A DNA stretch of 64,000 nucleotides from Endocalyx cinctus (Eukaryota; Ascomycota; Sordariomycetes; Amphisphaeriales; Apiosporaceae), in contig BCKC01000004.1 in the NCBI GenBank assembly GCA_001600455.1, positions 868,001 to 932,000 on the forward strand, read 5' to 3'. The number at the start of each line of letters is the position of its first letter. Position 1 is the stretch's first letter. Positions 24,027-35,229 of this stretch are shown piece after piece. The notes beneath the pieces are model-generated. The model searched no databases. It was not told where the DNA came from and was given only the letters and a program-made list of their open reading frames with translations. The translations under genes were made by a program, and so were the position numbers.

Positions 24027-25001
24027 ATGGACTACCACCCGGGCGCGTGCATAGCGTGCCGGAAGCACGGCGTCGGATGTGAGCACGACGACCACGTCGT
24101 ACGATCGTACCTCCTCTCGGTGGCGTGCGACCAGTGTCTCTCGACGGGTTCCAACTGCATCATCCCGGTGTCGGACGAGGCGATGATGGCCAACGGGGTG
24201 CGCACGGCGAGCTTCGGGCAGCGGAGCTGCGTGCGGTGCGCCGTCGCCGCCGGGAGCGAGCCATGCAGGTTCGCGTTCGGGCGCAGGCCGGATCCTTGCC
24301 TTTACTGCATCCGCTCGGGCGCCATGACGTGCGTCGTCCCCGCGACCGTGGAGACTTTGATCACTTCTTTTAACCCGCCTGACGCCAACGCTGCCGTTGA
24401 CTTGTTTGACAATAGGGATAGCGCGGCCATGAAGATGAGTGTAGAGGGGATGGGTGGTGGTGGTGGTGAGATGTATGGACAACAGCAGCAGCAACAAGAA
24501 CAAGAACAACAATCGTTGCTGCAACATCAGCCACAGTATTTGTTTTCTAATGTTGTAGACGGGCAGACGGCTAATAATATTCCTCAAGGGTACGATATGA
24601 TGATGCCCCCATACGGCGACCACGAAAGTCTCTTGAACACGTATGACGGGGGAGATACTCCTCCGAATTCTAACTCATGCGGAGGGACGGAGACGGCTGG
24701 TTTTCAACAGGTAAGTCAGCCGACAGAATATGAGCCCTTAACCTATAAGCAGGATGAGCAGGTTAGTACACTCACTACGGAACCTCGCCCGGGACCTGAT
24801 TGGGTTGAGTTGACACCCGGTCCTTCGCATGAAGAAGAGGGCAATGATGACGATAATCAGGACCTGTACAATGAGGGCGACTTGACATATGGGGATAGCA
24901 TATGTATGGAGTGCACTCAATTCGGATTTCTATGCGATATCGATAGCCGACAGGGACAGTGTTCAAACTGCGTGGCTCTCAACAGTGCTTGCACTATGTG
25001 A
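24027..25001 (+). CDS. protein with three Zn2Cys6-spaced cysteine modules
   Basis: A single exon of 324 residues. The cysteines form three binuclear-cluster-like modules. Module 1: C8-x2-C11-x6-C18-x15-C34-x2-C37-x6-C44. Module 2: C68-x2-C71-x8-C80-x10-C91-x2-C94-x7-C102. Module 3, at the extreme C-terminus: C293-x2-C296-x6-C303-x8-C312-x2-C315-x6-C322, exactly the Gal4-type spacing. The middle is low complexity, with a Gln tract and an acidic stretch (EEEGNDDDNQ). Classical Zn2Cys6 domains have several Lys/Arg between Cys2 and Cys3 for DNA contact. Here only module 1 has two basic residues (RKHGVGC) and module 3 has none, so DNA binding is doubtful. No fungal-specific transcription factor domain follows. 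Regulator or metal-binding role unknown. The codon frame is clear from GC-rich third positions in the first 110 codons. Confidence 0.75.
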   Translation: MDYHPGACIACRKHGVGCEHDDHVVRSYLLSVACDQCLSTGSNCIIPVSDEAMMANGVRTASFGQRSCVRCAVAAGSEPCRFAFGRRPDPCLYCIRSGAMTCVVPATVETLITSFNPPDANAAVDLFDNRDSAAMKMSVEGMGGGGGEMYGQQQQQQEQEQQSLLQHQPQYLFSNVVDGQTANNIPQGYDMMMPPYGDHESLLNTYDGGDTPPNSNSCGGTETAGFQQVSQPTEYEPLTYKQDEQVSTLTTEPRPGPDWVELTPGPSHEEEGNDDDNQDLYNEGDLTYGDSICMECTQFGFLCDIDSRQGQCSNCVALNSACTM

Positions 25002-25751
25002 GTGAGGATCTCTTCGTTACATTTGTTTTTATACTAGTTCCTCAGTCAGTTCATTCGTTTTCTGAGGAGGTGGAAGTTAAAGTGTAGAGAATGTTTAAAT
25101 CATAGTTTATTACCTTCGAGCCAGCAAGTTATGGTTAACATGTCTCAAACCTACCGTTACACGTGGTAGCCCTTTTCTCTTTGCTTGATTATCTCACTTA
25201 ATTAATTGTTTAATAGCAGTAATTTCAATGATAACTTTCTCAACCCCTTGTCTAAGGTCTAACTAGTCTATTATTTCTCTTCAACCTATAGCTACCCTAT
25301 AACTCCATAAAACAATTTGTATTATGCATAAAGTAATAGAAGAGTTGGTGTTTCCAGGGGAAAATCATGAGTCTCTTATCTATGTATTTAAGTTGCCAAA
25401 AGAAGACTCTGTTATACGGCCATCTATCCTGTGACTCTCAAGATCTTAAAATATCCTCACGGAATATCTCTATATCGACTTTACTTATTTAATGAGTCTC
25501 CTAGTTGTGAGTAGCATGTCACTTTTATGCTGAGCTTTGTTTTCGTCCAAACACTAATAGCTTGTTGCCACCACATATTAATGTTGGAAAAATATCACCT
25601 TTACATGTAATCGTTTTCCTAATGGTTTGGCGGTAAAAGTGATTCCAATCACCTATAATAATTCTTGTTTGATATTCCATTTATGTTTAAGTAAGCTATA
25701 AGTGGCATCTTCGCAACTTCATCCCTAAACTCGTATGCCACCCTAATTACC
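25002..25751. other. convergent 3' intergenic region
   Basis: This lies between the 3' ends of the triple-cysteine-module gene (+) and the beta-mannosidase gene (-). It is AT-rich with no coding signal seen. Confidence 0.55.
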
Positions 25752-28660
25752 TCAGGAGAAGCTCACTTGTAAAGACGCCGCTGACGACCCTATATACGCA
25801 TAGCGTAACGCGTCCAGGCTCATCCCCGTCACATCAACCACCTTCTCCTCTCTCGGGATTAGATCAAACCCGTTATCAGAAAACTTAGCCTTTCTAGACT
25901 CCTCAAACACAAACCCCTTTACAGGACGCGCGCAAGACACCGAAACTCGGGTATCAGACACCTTCGTGAAGTGAACCCCGCGGTCGGAGAAGTCTAGATA
26001 CTTGAGTGGCTGCGGCCATGCCGTATCGGTCGAGATTACTTGATCATCAAGAGACCGAAGCTCAGCGTGGATCACGTAAGGATCATAATTCGCGATATCG
26101 AATTTCTTGTCCTCGGGCACCACGAGGTGTCGGTTATTGTTGGCGCCCTCCTCGATTCCGACGAGATCATGATCCTTCAGGAACTCCGTAGTCCCGTTGG
26201 CCACGGTCTGGACGCTGTCTACTTTCATTTCAGGAGCGACCTCTTCTCCCGTCCGGACCGAGACGAACCTGACCTTCACTCGGACGGTTGTCGAGTCGGC
26301 CTGACTACTCGCAATCCAGACATCGAACTTAGTATCCCTGAAGCCAGCCGTAGGATCGTCGTGACCTGCCGTCCACTGCCTATACGGTCTCGCGACGCCG
26401 ATAGCCAAGGGCGCCAATGCGCGCTTCATAGCCCAGAACGCCGGCTTCGGGACCAAGTAGTAGTCAACGACGGCCCAGCTCATGGTCGGGTAGCAGTCGT
26501 TGAGCTGCCAGACGAGGATGCCTCCGCACTTGCGGTTCTGCCCCCACTCCCGTCGCCAGGTCTGGTACGCGGATCTCATGGTCTCGGCTTGGACGACTTG
26601 CGTCAGGTGCGTGTACGTGGCGAGGTCGTACCTGACTAGCAGAAAGTTCTCCGCTACGTAGGTTGCCATCCGCCGCTCGTGGTCGATCGCCTTGTTGCGG
26701 AAATCCATGGTTGGTGATCCTGGATGTTGCTGGGAGGGGTCGGTAATCGCTCCCAGAGTGGTCTCGAGGTGTGGGTACGCTTCCATGCCGAATTCGCTGA
26801 TGAATCTCCCGCTGAGCGTGAATGCTTCTTGATAGCGGTTCATGGCACCATGCCATACTAGGTAAGTAATTTGAGTTAGGATCGCGTCTTCATCACTATT
26901 ATTTTGTCATCCCAGGGGCGAAGTTGCGAAAACTTACGGTTCCATTGATGAATATCGCCAACTGTTGGATCCGCCGTGTGCTTGCCATCTCCCCAAGGGC
27001 TGCTAGGGTGGTAGATTTTGAAAGGATCTTCCTCCTTCACGATTTTTGGTAAGAAGTACTCATACGTATACCTAGCGGGGAACGTCGACTTGAGCCAAGA
27101 CTGTGGGTCTTTGTCCTCGTAGTTGTACTCGAGCTTGTATCGCTCCTGCACCTGGTAATCTTCGTTGTTGCCCGCCCATATGACGACACAAGGATGGTTC
27201 CTTAGCCGACGTACGTTTTGCCGTGCTTCTAGCTCGACCGACTCCAAGTACGATGGGTAGGCCGGGTAGCTCGCACAAGCGAAGGCAAAGTCGTGCCAGA
27301 CCATAATCCCAAGCTCGTCACAGGCGTCAAAAAGGGCATCGTCTTCGTATATTCCGCCTTTTTATATGTAAATGTTAGTAAATTTGGAATGTGTACGATA
27401 TTTTCGGGGTATTTATTTTCTCTTCTCTGTCAACGGACTTACCGCCCCAAATACGCAACATAATCTGGTTTCCCTCTACCATAAGCTTCATCCAATCATG
27501 GTACCTCTGCGTAGGGATCTGTGAAAGAAAGCTGTCGGCTGGGATCCAGCACGAGCCACCGCAGAAGATGTCGACATTGTTGATTCGGAAGTAGAACGAC
27601 TTCCCGTACTCATCCTTCTCTTGGACAAGCTCGGTGCGTCGGAAGCCAATCATCTTTTGGTTTTTATCGACGGCCAGTTTCGTATCGTCGTCGTCCTCGA
27701 AGAGGGTGGCCGAGGCGCTATATCGTACCTGTTCGCCGTAGCCGAAGGGATACCATAGTTTCGGGCCGTCCAGTTTGAATTTGATCTCCGCTACACCGTC
27801 CTCGCTGATCTTGCCCTTAGATTCTAAGACTCCATTGCCGTCTTCACCTGCGATGCTGAACTTGACGGAGCCCGGATGCGTGCCGGCGACCTTGGCGACC
27901 ATTCGGCCGGAGCATGTCTTCAGGTCGGGACTTACTTCATACTCGACCCAAAAGTCGTCAATGTGAGCGACGTACTGCTCGAGGTAAACGGGTTTCCAGG
28001 GACCGGCCGTCATGAGGATGGGGCCCCAGTCCCAGCCCCAATTATACTGAGCCTTACGAACAGGGACCCTGCTCATTTCGGTTTGGCGCACGTAGAAGGT
28101 ATGGTCGGCGGCATGCTTTTCCAGCAGCTCGCGGCCTCGTAACATGGCCGAGTCGAAGATGATCTCGAGCTCGTTATCGGGCTGCAAGAGGGTGGAAATG
28201 TCGACTCGGTGGGACACGAACATGTTGTCTGATTTTAGGATTTCCGTCCCATTGAGTGAAACGGTGGCGAAGGTGTCAAGCCCTTCAAAGACGAGGTCTG
28301 TAACTACGCTAGGACCCGTCGCTGTCGGAGTCGGAGACATTAAGGCGGGTTTCTCAAACGAGATCTTGTACGCCCAACTTTTCTCCTCGATCCATCGGAC
28401 CTTGAGCTCGTTCAGGTCCAGAAACGGATCAGGGATTCTACCCAAAAACATCTGTCAGATTTATGGGTATATTCCAACTTTGTGTAAATTAGAGAAAAAT
28501 AAAGTCTATAGTATTGCACCTACTTTTTGTTATCTAGGAGATCCATATGGACTTGGCTAGGTACTTTTTTCACCGGCAACCAGTCATCGTCGGTCGAGTT
28601 CTTTTCATCATGCTGCCGGAATGACCATCCTTCGGTTAGACATTTTTTTGACCTTGACAT
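25752..28660 (-). CDS. mndB: beta-mannosidase B (GH2)
   Basis: Four exons, 28660-28524, 28437-27443, 27357-26938 and 26857-25752, give 885 residues, close to fungal MndB. It hydrolyses terminal beta-1,4-mannosyl residues from manno-oligosaccharides. The N-terminal sugar-binding domain contains IPDPFLDLNELKVRW and YNWGWDWGP. The catalytic barrel has WAGNNED with the acid/base Glu at about residue 443, and SEFGMEAYP with the nucleophile Glu at about 539. WQLNDCYPTMSWAVVDYY near the barrel end is also typical. There is no signal peptide, so it is the intracellular B type rather than the secreted A type. The start at 28660 is chosen because the first exon encodes the conserved lead-in, with VPSQVHMDLL just before the first intron. 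The true first acceptor is GGGTAG at 28438, because an earlier CAG would shift the frame. Confidence 0.95.
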
Positions 28661-29552
28661 GTTGACTTTGGGCAGTAAAGCTTTTTTTCTTTTTAATAGA
28701 CTGCGAATCTTAGTTGAAATAAAAATTCAAACATATCAGACTCTAGTTCAGAGTATTTTCTTTAAGTAAAATTAAGATATTATCACGTTATATTGTTCTG
28801 AAATAAATAATAATAAGCTAGGAAAGCAATCTGTGTCGGGATGATATTGCCGGTAAAGCTGATGCCGAGAACATGGTTGGACATCCCCTCCTTCTCCGGG
28901 ACCGGTTCCTCCATCCCTCCAATTTCGTGATGGGACACTCCACTTCAACGCCTGTTCACCTCCCTATTTTGAACTGATCTTCTATTGACCAGCTACTAAG
29001 TAATGGTCTTACAATGTGGATCTGTTCTATAATTTTGTCGACTGAAGTTTAGCAATTTCGCTTCGTATCTCGACTCTTAGCGCTACGTCATAATTGGGGA
29101 GTCTTGTCATTATGATATATACTGGATAGGCTAATATGGAATTTTGAAGAGACTTATAAGACTCTAGAATTGTTGATAGATAATGTGAGTGTCCGTGTGA
29201 TCGAGAATAGGGTACACATGATAATAAATATGGGCAACATCCAATCGATATATGTTTTGAACTTCTTTTATGGCACTTAACTACTAATGATGTTCGACCT
29301 ATCATTCTTTTTGTCTGTGAACCAATATCCTTGGCTCTAGGAGATGTATAATTTTGGTATGTCTGTAAAACTCATGATTAACGACTCTTTCGAGATATTC
29401 CTATCTCAATGGGGGACGACCCCGTAGTCGCATACTTCTAAGAGCTATTTATATGAATCTCTTGGGTATGATTTTAACATAGCTTCATTTATCTGACATT
29501 TTCATTGACACATTAGATCTGTAAGAACTGGAAGTTTCAGCTGTGTTAATGA
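28661..29552. other. intergenic region between beta-mannosidase and SEC65
   Basis: This holds the beta-mannosidase promoter and the SEC65 3' flank. The minus-strand frame at 29027-29305 (92 codons) resembles nothing I recognise, and I do not call it. Confidence 0.5.
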
Positions 29553-30428
29553 TCATCTCTTGTTTTTCTTTCCCTTTTTCCCACCACCCCCACCACCACT
29601 TTCTTCATTACCGCCACTACCGCTAGGCCCACCAGGACCACCGGCTAGACCACCTAGCATGCTGCTCATCATATCAGCACCGGGGCCGCCGCCGCCTTGC
29701 TGCTGCATTTCTTTCATCATATCCTTAAACGCATTCTCGCTAACACCACCGCCCGTCATCGCCGCGCTATAGGCCGGCACTAACTCACCCATCTTCCAGC
29801 CCCTCGGGACGGCCGGCCTAGGCCACGGTTTCCCGTCCTCCGGCATCTGCAAGCCGGGGATCCGCACGCGCCTCAGCGCCTCGCTTTGGTCGGTCGTCGG
29901 GTTAGACTTGAGATGATCCGCTATGAGGATGTAGAGGTGGTGCTTGTTCTTGATCTGGGCCGCGTAAGGGCTATTACCGGCGGCTTTCGATTTCGAAGAC
30001 GGCTTGAGCTGCACGCGCACCCGACCGGGGTTCGCCCAGTCTTTCGGGTGCGTTTTGTGGGCTTCGAAGACGGGCGATAGTCGCAGGTTCGCGCACGCGG
30101 CTGCGATTTCCCTGGCCAAAGGGTTCTTCACGGCGAGAGACGAAGATACCCGACGACCTTCGGCGCGGGATCGGGTAGCGTCAAAGTACACGGGATATAT
30201 TATCTGATAATCTTTTATATCGGCAGCTTGGATCTGGTGTTGAGCAGGGAGGTTGGCAGGATTGACTATCGGGTGAGAAGAGGAGGAGCTGGCGGCGGGT
30301 TTAGGAGGTTGTTTAGATACTGGTGCTTTTTGTCGTATGATGTCGGATTCGACGAAGTCATCGATATCTTCTTCACTGGGGTCCGACAGATCACTGTCGG
30401 ACACTTCTTCTATCCTTGCGTGGGACAT
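29553..30428 (-). CDS. sec65: signal recognition particle subunit SRP19 / Sec65
   Basis: A single exon of 291 residues, close to the yeast protein in size. It binds SRP RNA and promotes assembly of SRP54 into the particle that targets secretory proteins to the ER. The SRP19 domain starts near residue 73 with DYQIIYPVYFDATRSRAEGRR and continues through KNPLAREIAAAC, VFEAHKTHPKDWANPGRVRV and the KHHLYILIADHLK helix (to about residue 185). The N-terminal extension is acidic and then Ser/Pro-rich. The C-terminus is a Gly-rich linker ending in a lysine-rich tail (KKGKKNKR), as expected for the RNA-bound protein. This is the best conserved housekeeping gene in the window. Confidence 0.95.
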   Translation of the reverse strand: MSHARIEEVSDSDLSDPSEEDIDDFVESDIIRQKAPVSKQPPKPAASSSSSHPIVNPANLPAQHQIQAADIKDYQIIYPVYFDATRSRAEGRRVSSSLAVKNPLAREIAAACANLRLSPVFEAHKTHPKDWANPGRVRVQLKPSSKSKAAGNSPYAAQIKNKHHLYILIADHLKSNPTTDQSEALRRVRIPGLQMPEDGKPWPRPAVPRGWKMGELVPAYSAAMTGGGVSENAFKDMMKEMQQQGGGGPGADMMSSMLGGLAGGPGGPSGSGGNEESGGGGGGKKGKKNKR

Positions 30429-30714
30429 GGTTTGTGATGCCTTAGAACTTAATTATCGCTTCAATGTTGTAGTGATAGAAGTGTTAGACACCTTTCTGAA
30501 GGTAATTTTGAACGTGGGGTAGCAATTGACTGGACACTTTCGAGGTGGGCTTACGCTATGATGCGATAAGATAACACCGATAAGATAACATCTCTCAAGT
30601 ATTGACTGTCTTGAATACCACATTTTCATGTTTCATCATATAATTATCTTCAAAGTCTTGGTGGCAATGAATTTGAACAAATGTGAAGTTCGTTTTTATC
30701 ATGGCTATTTTATT

Positions 30715-32079
30715 TCAAAAATTAACATACTCGTTTAGATCTTCTGGTCTAATGAACATGAAAGAGTCCAATTCGTTTGATAAGAAGTTTACCGGTGGAC
30801 TCCTCGGTAACTCCAACGAGGTGACTTGGTCTTGGTCCATGTTCAATAATCTATCATCTTGCAATATTTCCGAATTATTGACGCGCATTTCGCTGTTGAC
30901 TTGATCTCCATAGTTTAAGCTCGTCAAATGTAACCTCGGATAATCCTCGACGTGTGATTCTGGGGGTTGTATTGCTGCTTCTCTATCGTCTAGGCCACTG
31001 GGAATATCCCGGCCTTCTCTTCGACCATTCCAATTTCGATATCGGATCTCTTCTGTTGATTCAGAAGTTTTTACTTCCATGCCAATACCTGAATCTAACG
31101 TCTCGCATCCCACAGTGTGGGAGGCTGTAGGACTTCCCGCTGTCTGGACTGGTCTAGTCGCTTCCGCACTATCGTTCATCCATTTCTCCACGATGAGCTG
31201 CAATCCTTCTGCTAAGATATTTTCGTTAAATGCGGTAAGATCCTTTTCTTCAACATCGGTAAAAACTCCCTTCGATTGCAGAAAATCGGCCAGCACCCCC
31301 GGCCCGCTAGCTGTCATGAAGTCCTGGAAAACGCACAAATCATCCGACAGCTCTCGATCTTGGTAAGGTGTCCGCGGATGTGGGTGAGGGGCGAAAAGAA
31401 TGTCGAACACCTCGAACCATTGCTGTTCTTCCGGCATCTTGGAGGAAACCCTCTGACTTAACCCCCTTTTCTGTTTTTCTGTGATTCCTTGAATAATAAC
31501 CGAAGGCCGGGCCGAGCATGTTTGCGATTGTGTGTGTAAATCCCTTTCTTGCTCATCTTCGAAAACATCTTTGCATATCGGGCAGTAAATTGGCTGGCGA
31601 TGACACCGTGATAGATGCTGTTTCACGTCCCGGATCCTTTTTAAGAAATATCGATAACAATCGCGATGCTGAATTGGATCTTTTTTGGCAAATGGACATG
31701 CCAGCAAAAGGCGACGGTCTTGCGTACGACGTTTTGTGCCAGTTGTCCTACACTTCTTATCTCCGATACCACTTGATGTATTTTCTGAAGGGCAGACCTT
31801 TTTCGGTGGGTGTTCGTTCACCTCAACGCTCTCGTCGGCTGGTTTCGAAAATCCTACGGCGTGGTCATCATGCATAGTGAAACTACCATGCTTACGCTTC
31901 TGCGCCGCACTCCTGCTTTGGTTGTATTGGTCCATTACTACCTGTAGATATACGTCTTTCAAGTAGTATAATTTATGCCGCTCTCCGATGTTTGATATAC
32001 TAGGTGATCCAATGGAATATGGTGTTTCGTGATCGTCTTCTTCCGACAGATGTGTTGTATCGTATCCGGACCTTCCCAT
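30715..32079 (-). CDS. C2H2-like zinc-finger domain protein
   Basis: A single exon of 454 residues. A central Cys/His block spans about residues 127-190: ACPFAKKDP (C128), C141, RIRDVKQHLSRCH (H155, C159, H160), YCPICKDVF (C166, C169), H182 and C188. This is the arrangement of a widespread Pezizomycotina family in which a degenerate C2H2 pair contains the phrase RIRDVKQHL. Upstream are basic stretches (AQKRKHG, TKRRTQDRR) that could be nuclear localisation signals. The C-terminal 250 residues are acidic and low in recognisable structure. The family's function is not established, and a nuclear or nucleic-acid role is inference. It is followed closely by SEC65 on the same strand (286 bp apart), with no sign that the two are linked in function. 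Confidence 0.8.
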   Translation of the reverse strand: MGRSGYDTTHLSEEDDHETPYSIGSPSISNIGERHKLYYLKDVYLQVVMDQYNQSRSAAQKRKHGSFTMHDDHAVGFSKPADESVEVNEHPPKKVCPSENTSSGIGDKKCRTTGTKRRTQDRRLLLACPFAKKDPIQHRDCYRYFLKRIRDVKQHLSRCHRQPIYCPICKDVFEDEQERDLHTQSQTCSARPSVIIQGITEKQKRGLSQRVSSKMPEEQQWFEVFDILFAPHPHPRTPYQDRELSDDLCVFQDFMTASGPGVLADFLQSKGVFTDVEEKDLTAFNENILAEGLQLIVEKWMNDSAEATRPVQTAGSPTASHTVGCETLDSGIGMEVKTSESTEEIRYRNWNGRREGRDIPSGLDDREAAIQPPESHVEDYPRLHLTSLNYGDQVNSEMRVNNSEILQDDRLLNMDQDQVTSLELPRSPPVNFLSNELDSFMFIRPEDLNEYVNF

Positions 32080-32786
32080 GATACTATATTTGAAAATTTC
32101 TTGAATCCCCGCTTCACAAATCTGAGTTATGCCATGAGGCTATGTAATAGCAAGACATCGAGGAGTGACGAAACATAAATTTACTAGCGGAGGATGGATG
32201 CGTGGGTATCAAGTACAGTAATTCCGAGAGGCAACACTTGATTTAGTGCATATTTTATGAGATCCGTGTCCAACATGCCTCCTTATCTCGATCAGGCGGC
32301 TCTAGCTAATTTCAATTAGAGCACAACAGTGCTCTTTTACAGAGATGCAACAGCACCAGATTCCATCCCATTCTGCTCAATTTTTCTTTGGTCATCGGTG
32401 ATTGGGCCCACGACGTTACAGGACATTAGCTCGGTTGCCTTACATGCTGGGATGATGTACATCTTTCCTGGATGCGAACCCCTAAGTGCATGCGGGGGTG
32501 CTGGGTGATCCGGGAGCCGGAAGCCTCTTTTGTTTGTCGTCTAGCCACTACTGGGATCCCTTTCCTTTTATGTCACATCAAATGATGTCGAGTTAACAGC
32601 GCAGCCGTGAGCGTAATGATGAACTTGTGGTTGAATATAGGAACGTTTGCAGATATTAGAAAAACATTGATCTTATATCACTTCTCCCCCCTTCTCTCTC
32701 TCTCTCGTCATATTTCTCTTGGTTTGTGGTACATCCATCCTCATATATACATTATAAGCTGCGAAGCTGCGATGCATAATCCACGA
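32080..32786. other. intergenic region
   Basis: This contains the promoter of the C2H2-like gene and the 3' flank of the SDR gene. A short palindrome-like element (GAGCAC/GTGCTC) lies near 32319 and a CT microsatellite near 32695-32706. No coding signal. Confidence 0.5.
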
Positions 32787-33886
32787 CTAATCAATATCGA
32801 CGTTCATTGCAATGGATCTAGTGGCGTCTAGATCGCCTTGCAACTGCCCAAGTGTTTGCTCTCGCATAGCTACGCAGTCTTTACCCAGTGTCATGCGAAG
32901 ATAGTCGTGTCCATCGACAACCGCTTTGATAACAGCCCGTGCCGCTTTGTCGGGATCACCTTTGAAATAGTCGGGGATAGACGTGATGCCTCGCGACATG
33001 GTGACCATCTCGTCGACAACAGTACCTTTGTATGCTTCGCTAAACCCGCTTTCATGCCCGACTGGTGTTACGATCCTGCTTGCGAAAGGGGTGCGAAACG
33101 CGCCCAGCTGCACAATGAGCACCTTTATGCCGAAAGTCTTTATCTCTCCTGATAAAGCTTCGTGCACGGCTTCGATGGCGAACTTACTAGTCGCGTACGC
33201 TCCTCGGCCCGGACGAGCTATAAAACTAATCACCCCCGGATGATATGTTAAGCAAACTGTCGAGCATATACATATTCGCAAATATGACTAGTGGTATATT
33301 GGATTAAATTTGATGTACTTACCCAGCGCCGCTGCTAATAAGCACGATGTTACCTGAACCCTTCTCCCTCATAACAGGAAGACATCCTTTGACGGCTCGG
33401 ATCGGCCCGTAGAGATTGGCTTCCATCTGATCTCGGAGCTCATCTTCGCTATACCTCTAAGTAGTTAATAACGGAGGTCTAGAAACCTTTCGTCATTTCT
33501 TGTTTGGCAACGGCGTGCTCTCCGCCTATAAAGCAAGACATGAAGAATATGGCTTATGTGTTGTGAAGGAGGGGATGTTGATGCACGGACCTGGTATCTT
33601 CAACGCTTCCGATAAAAGCGTAACCGGCACTGTTCACTAAAACGTCCACGTTGTACTGACGAGAGTATTTTGAGAAGCTTTCTAGCGCGTCCTTAGCATT
33701 CGGATCTATTTCCACCCAGATTCCACCGCCGGCGGCGAACTCTGGGCATGACGCTTCGGCATTTCCGACGTTTCGACTTGTTCCAATCACTTTGAAACCG
33801 GCCTTGAGGCCTTCGAGAGCGATAGACTTTCCGACGCCGGATGAGGCACCGGTTACTAGCCAGGTCTGAGGCCTTTTTTCTGACAT
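32787..33886 (-). CDS. short-chain dehydrogenase/reductase (classical SDR)
   Basis: Three exons, 33886-33591, 33454-33323 and 33225-32787, sum to 289 codons (288 residues). The NAD(P) motif is TGASSGVGK (residues 12-20). NSAG replaces NNAG, and the active site is Y153-ATS-K157. The central segment MEANLYGPIRAVKGCLPVM and the SSG loop match classical SDRs that reduce ketones or oxidise alcohols. Arg38 in GTSRN suggests an NADPH preference, which is inference. The second acceptor (GATTAG at 33226) was fixed by the protein frame: it joins SSGAG directly to FIARPGRGAYATSK. The gene is intact, unlike the SDR relic at 5.4-6.3 kb. Its substrate cannot be read from the sequence. Confidence 0.9.
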
Positions 33887-34084
33887 TTTTGTTGCTCTAA
33901 TATAGTTTTTTTTTTTTGCTCTTGATGTAATGGCAGTTGCTTATAATGTTAAATGAGGGATATGATACAATCTGTTAAATTATTCGTTGAGGAGGACTTA
34001 AGAGGAAATGCAGTCCTTTAATACCATAGAATAGCACCTAATTTATTTGATTGATATGAAGATCTATGGAATAGTAAAGTTGGT

Positions 34085-34417
34085 CTAGGCGGAGTTTAAG
34101 GACTTAAGATGAAGATACACCTTAGCTGAAAAATGCACGCCGGAGAGAAGGTCCGGTCTTAACGAGATATCCATACCATGAAACTCTGAAGTAAGATCCA
34201 GTGCCCTATTTTGGATCACTTGGTCCCGGATAGCTTTACGGGATATTATGGCTCGTAGTTGTGTCTTATCAACAAGGTTGCTGAGAAGTCGGACGATCCA
34301 CTCTCTTTCTGCAACCTGCTTACGATATAATATGCATAACTCTTCATAGATGCCAGTATTTATTCTCAGTACGGCGTATTTACAAAAGTACAGAAGGTGA
34401 TCTCCATTAATTGTCTT
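34085..34417 (-). pseudogene. orphan exon-like coding relic, 110 codons
   Basis: On the minus strand an uninterrupted 110-codon frame runs from just after a splice-acceptor-like CTAG (34418-34421) to a TAG at 34085. It has no usable ATG near its start, so an ATG-to-stop search misses it. Its composition is protein-like, with alternating charged and hydrophobic residues (for example VAEREWIVRLLSNLVDK and LDLTSEFHGMDISLRPDLL). I do not recognise the family. It may be the last exon of a gene whose upstream exons have decayed, or of one extending toward the assembly gap. The 600 bp upstream hold no convincing partner exon. Confidence 0.4.
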
Positions 34418-34423
34418 CTAGCT

Positions 34424-35036
34424 TTCAATTATACGATAGGTTTGGATGCCATTCATTCATACACATTAAGAACAAGACGGTTGATGAAGCCTCAATAAAG
34501 GCGTAGTGTTGAAGACATGAACAACACGCAGGTAGCCTGTTAATTCTTATATGATTCAGACTTTATCATGAAAAAGCCTAGGTCAATAGGCCTCATCAAA
34601 ATGAATTAATCCAACGAGTCAGTTGGTGACATCAGGGCGGGGATATAAGTGCTTCTGAGGAAGCAGTAGTGTCACGGATTTACGCCGTATCAAAGTCCGT
34701 AGCATTTCTCCTTTCTTTACCAAAAGGAACTTTTATCATTACAAGTAGGCGTATTATAACTTCTCGTCCTGCCCGTATGAGTTATCCATGTCCTCACGGA
34801 AATCTTCATGGGTTATAATAAGTAGTTGCTCTTACTGGTGAATCTGCAAAAATTCAATATTACCCAAAACTCTGGATAAAAGTCCCCGCGTACACCTCCC
34901 ATTTACGATTGCACCTTTTCAAACTCTTTTGACACGCTAGTTATCAAATAATTTGCGAAATCTTATAGTCGATCCTGTTTAAATTTGTAGTAATGATACC
35001 CGGTATTAGAGTATAAACTTTAACTTCTTTTCTCTT
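34424..35036. other. intergenic region next to the assembly gap
   Basis: AT-rich, with no supported coding sequence. It could contain decayed upstream exons of the 34085-34417 relic, but none is convincing. Confidence 0.45.
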
Positions 35037-35048
35037 CCCCCCCCCCCC

Positions 35049-35168
35049 NNNNNNNNNNNNNNNNNNNNNNNNNNNNNNNNNNNNNNNNNNNNNNNNNNNN
35101 NNNNNNNNNNNNNNNNNNNNNNNNNNNNNNNNNNNNNNNNNNNNNNNNNNNNNNNNNNNNNNNNNNNN
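35049..35168. other. assembly gap (120 N) flanked by poly-C
   Basis: One hundred and twenty undetermined bases sit between C runs (35037-35048 and from 35169). The gap lies about 60 bp downstream of the P450 stop codon. The true sequence is probably a long C/G homopolymer that could not be assembled. Confidence 0.98.
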
Positions 35169-35229
35169 CCCCCCCCCCCCGTGGCCATCCCACCCATGAA
35201 AATTAAAACATCATCCTGACCAGAACCAC

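Noticed and set aside
29027..29305. 92-codon minus-strand frame between beta-mannosidase and SEC65
   Set aside because: No recognisable motif, no splice-linked partner, and an AT-rich setting.
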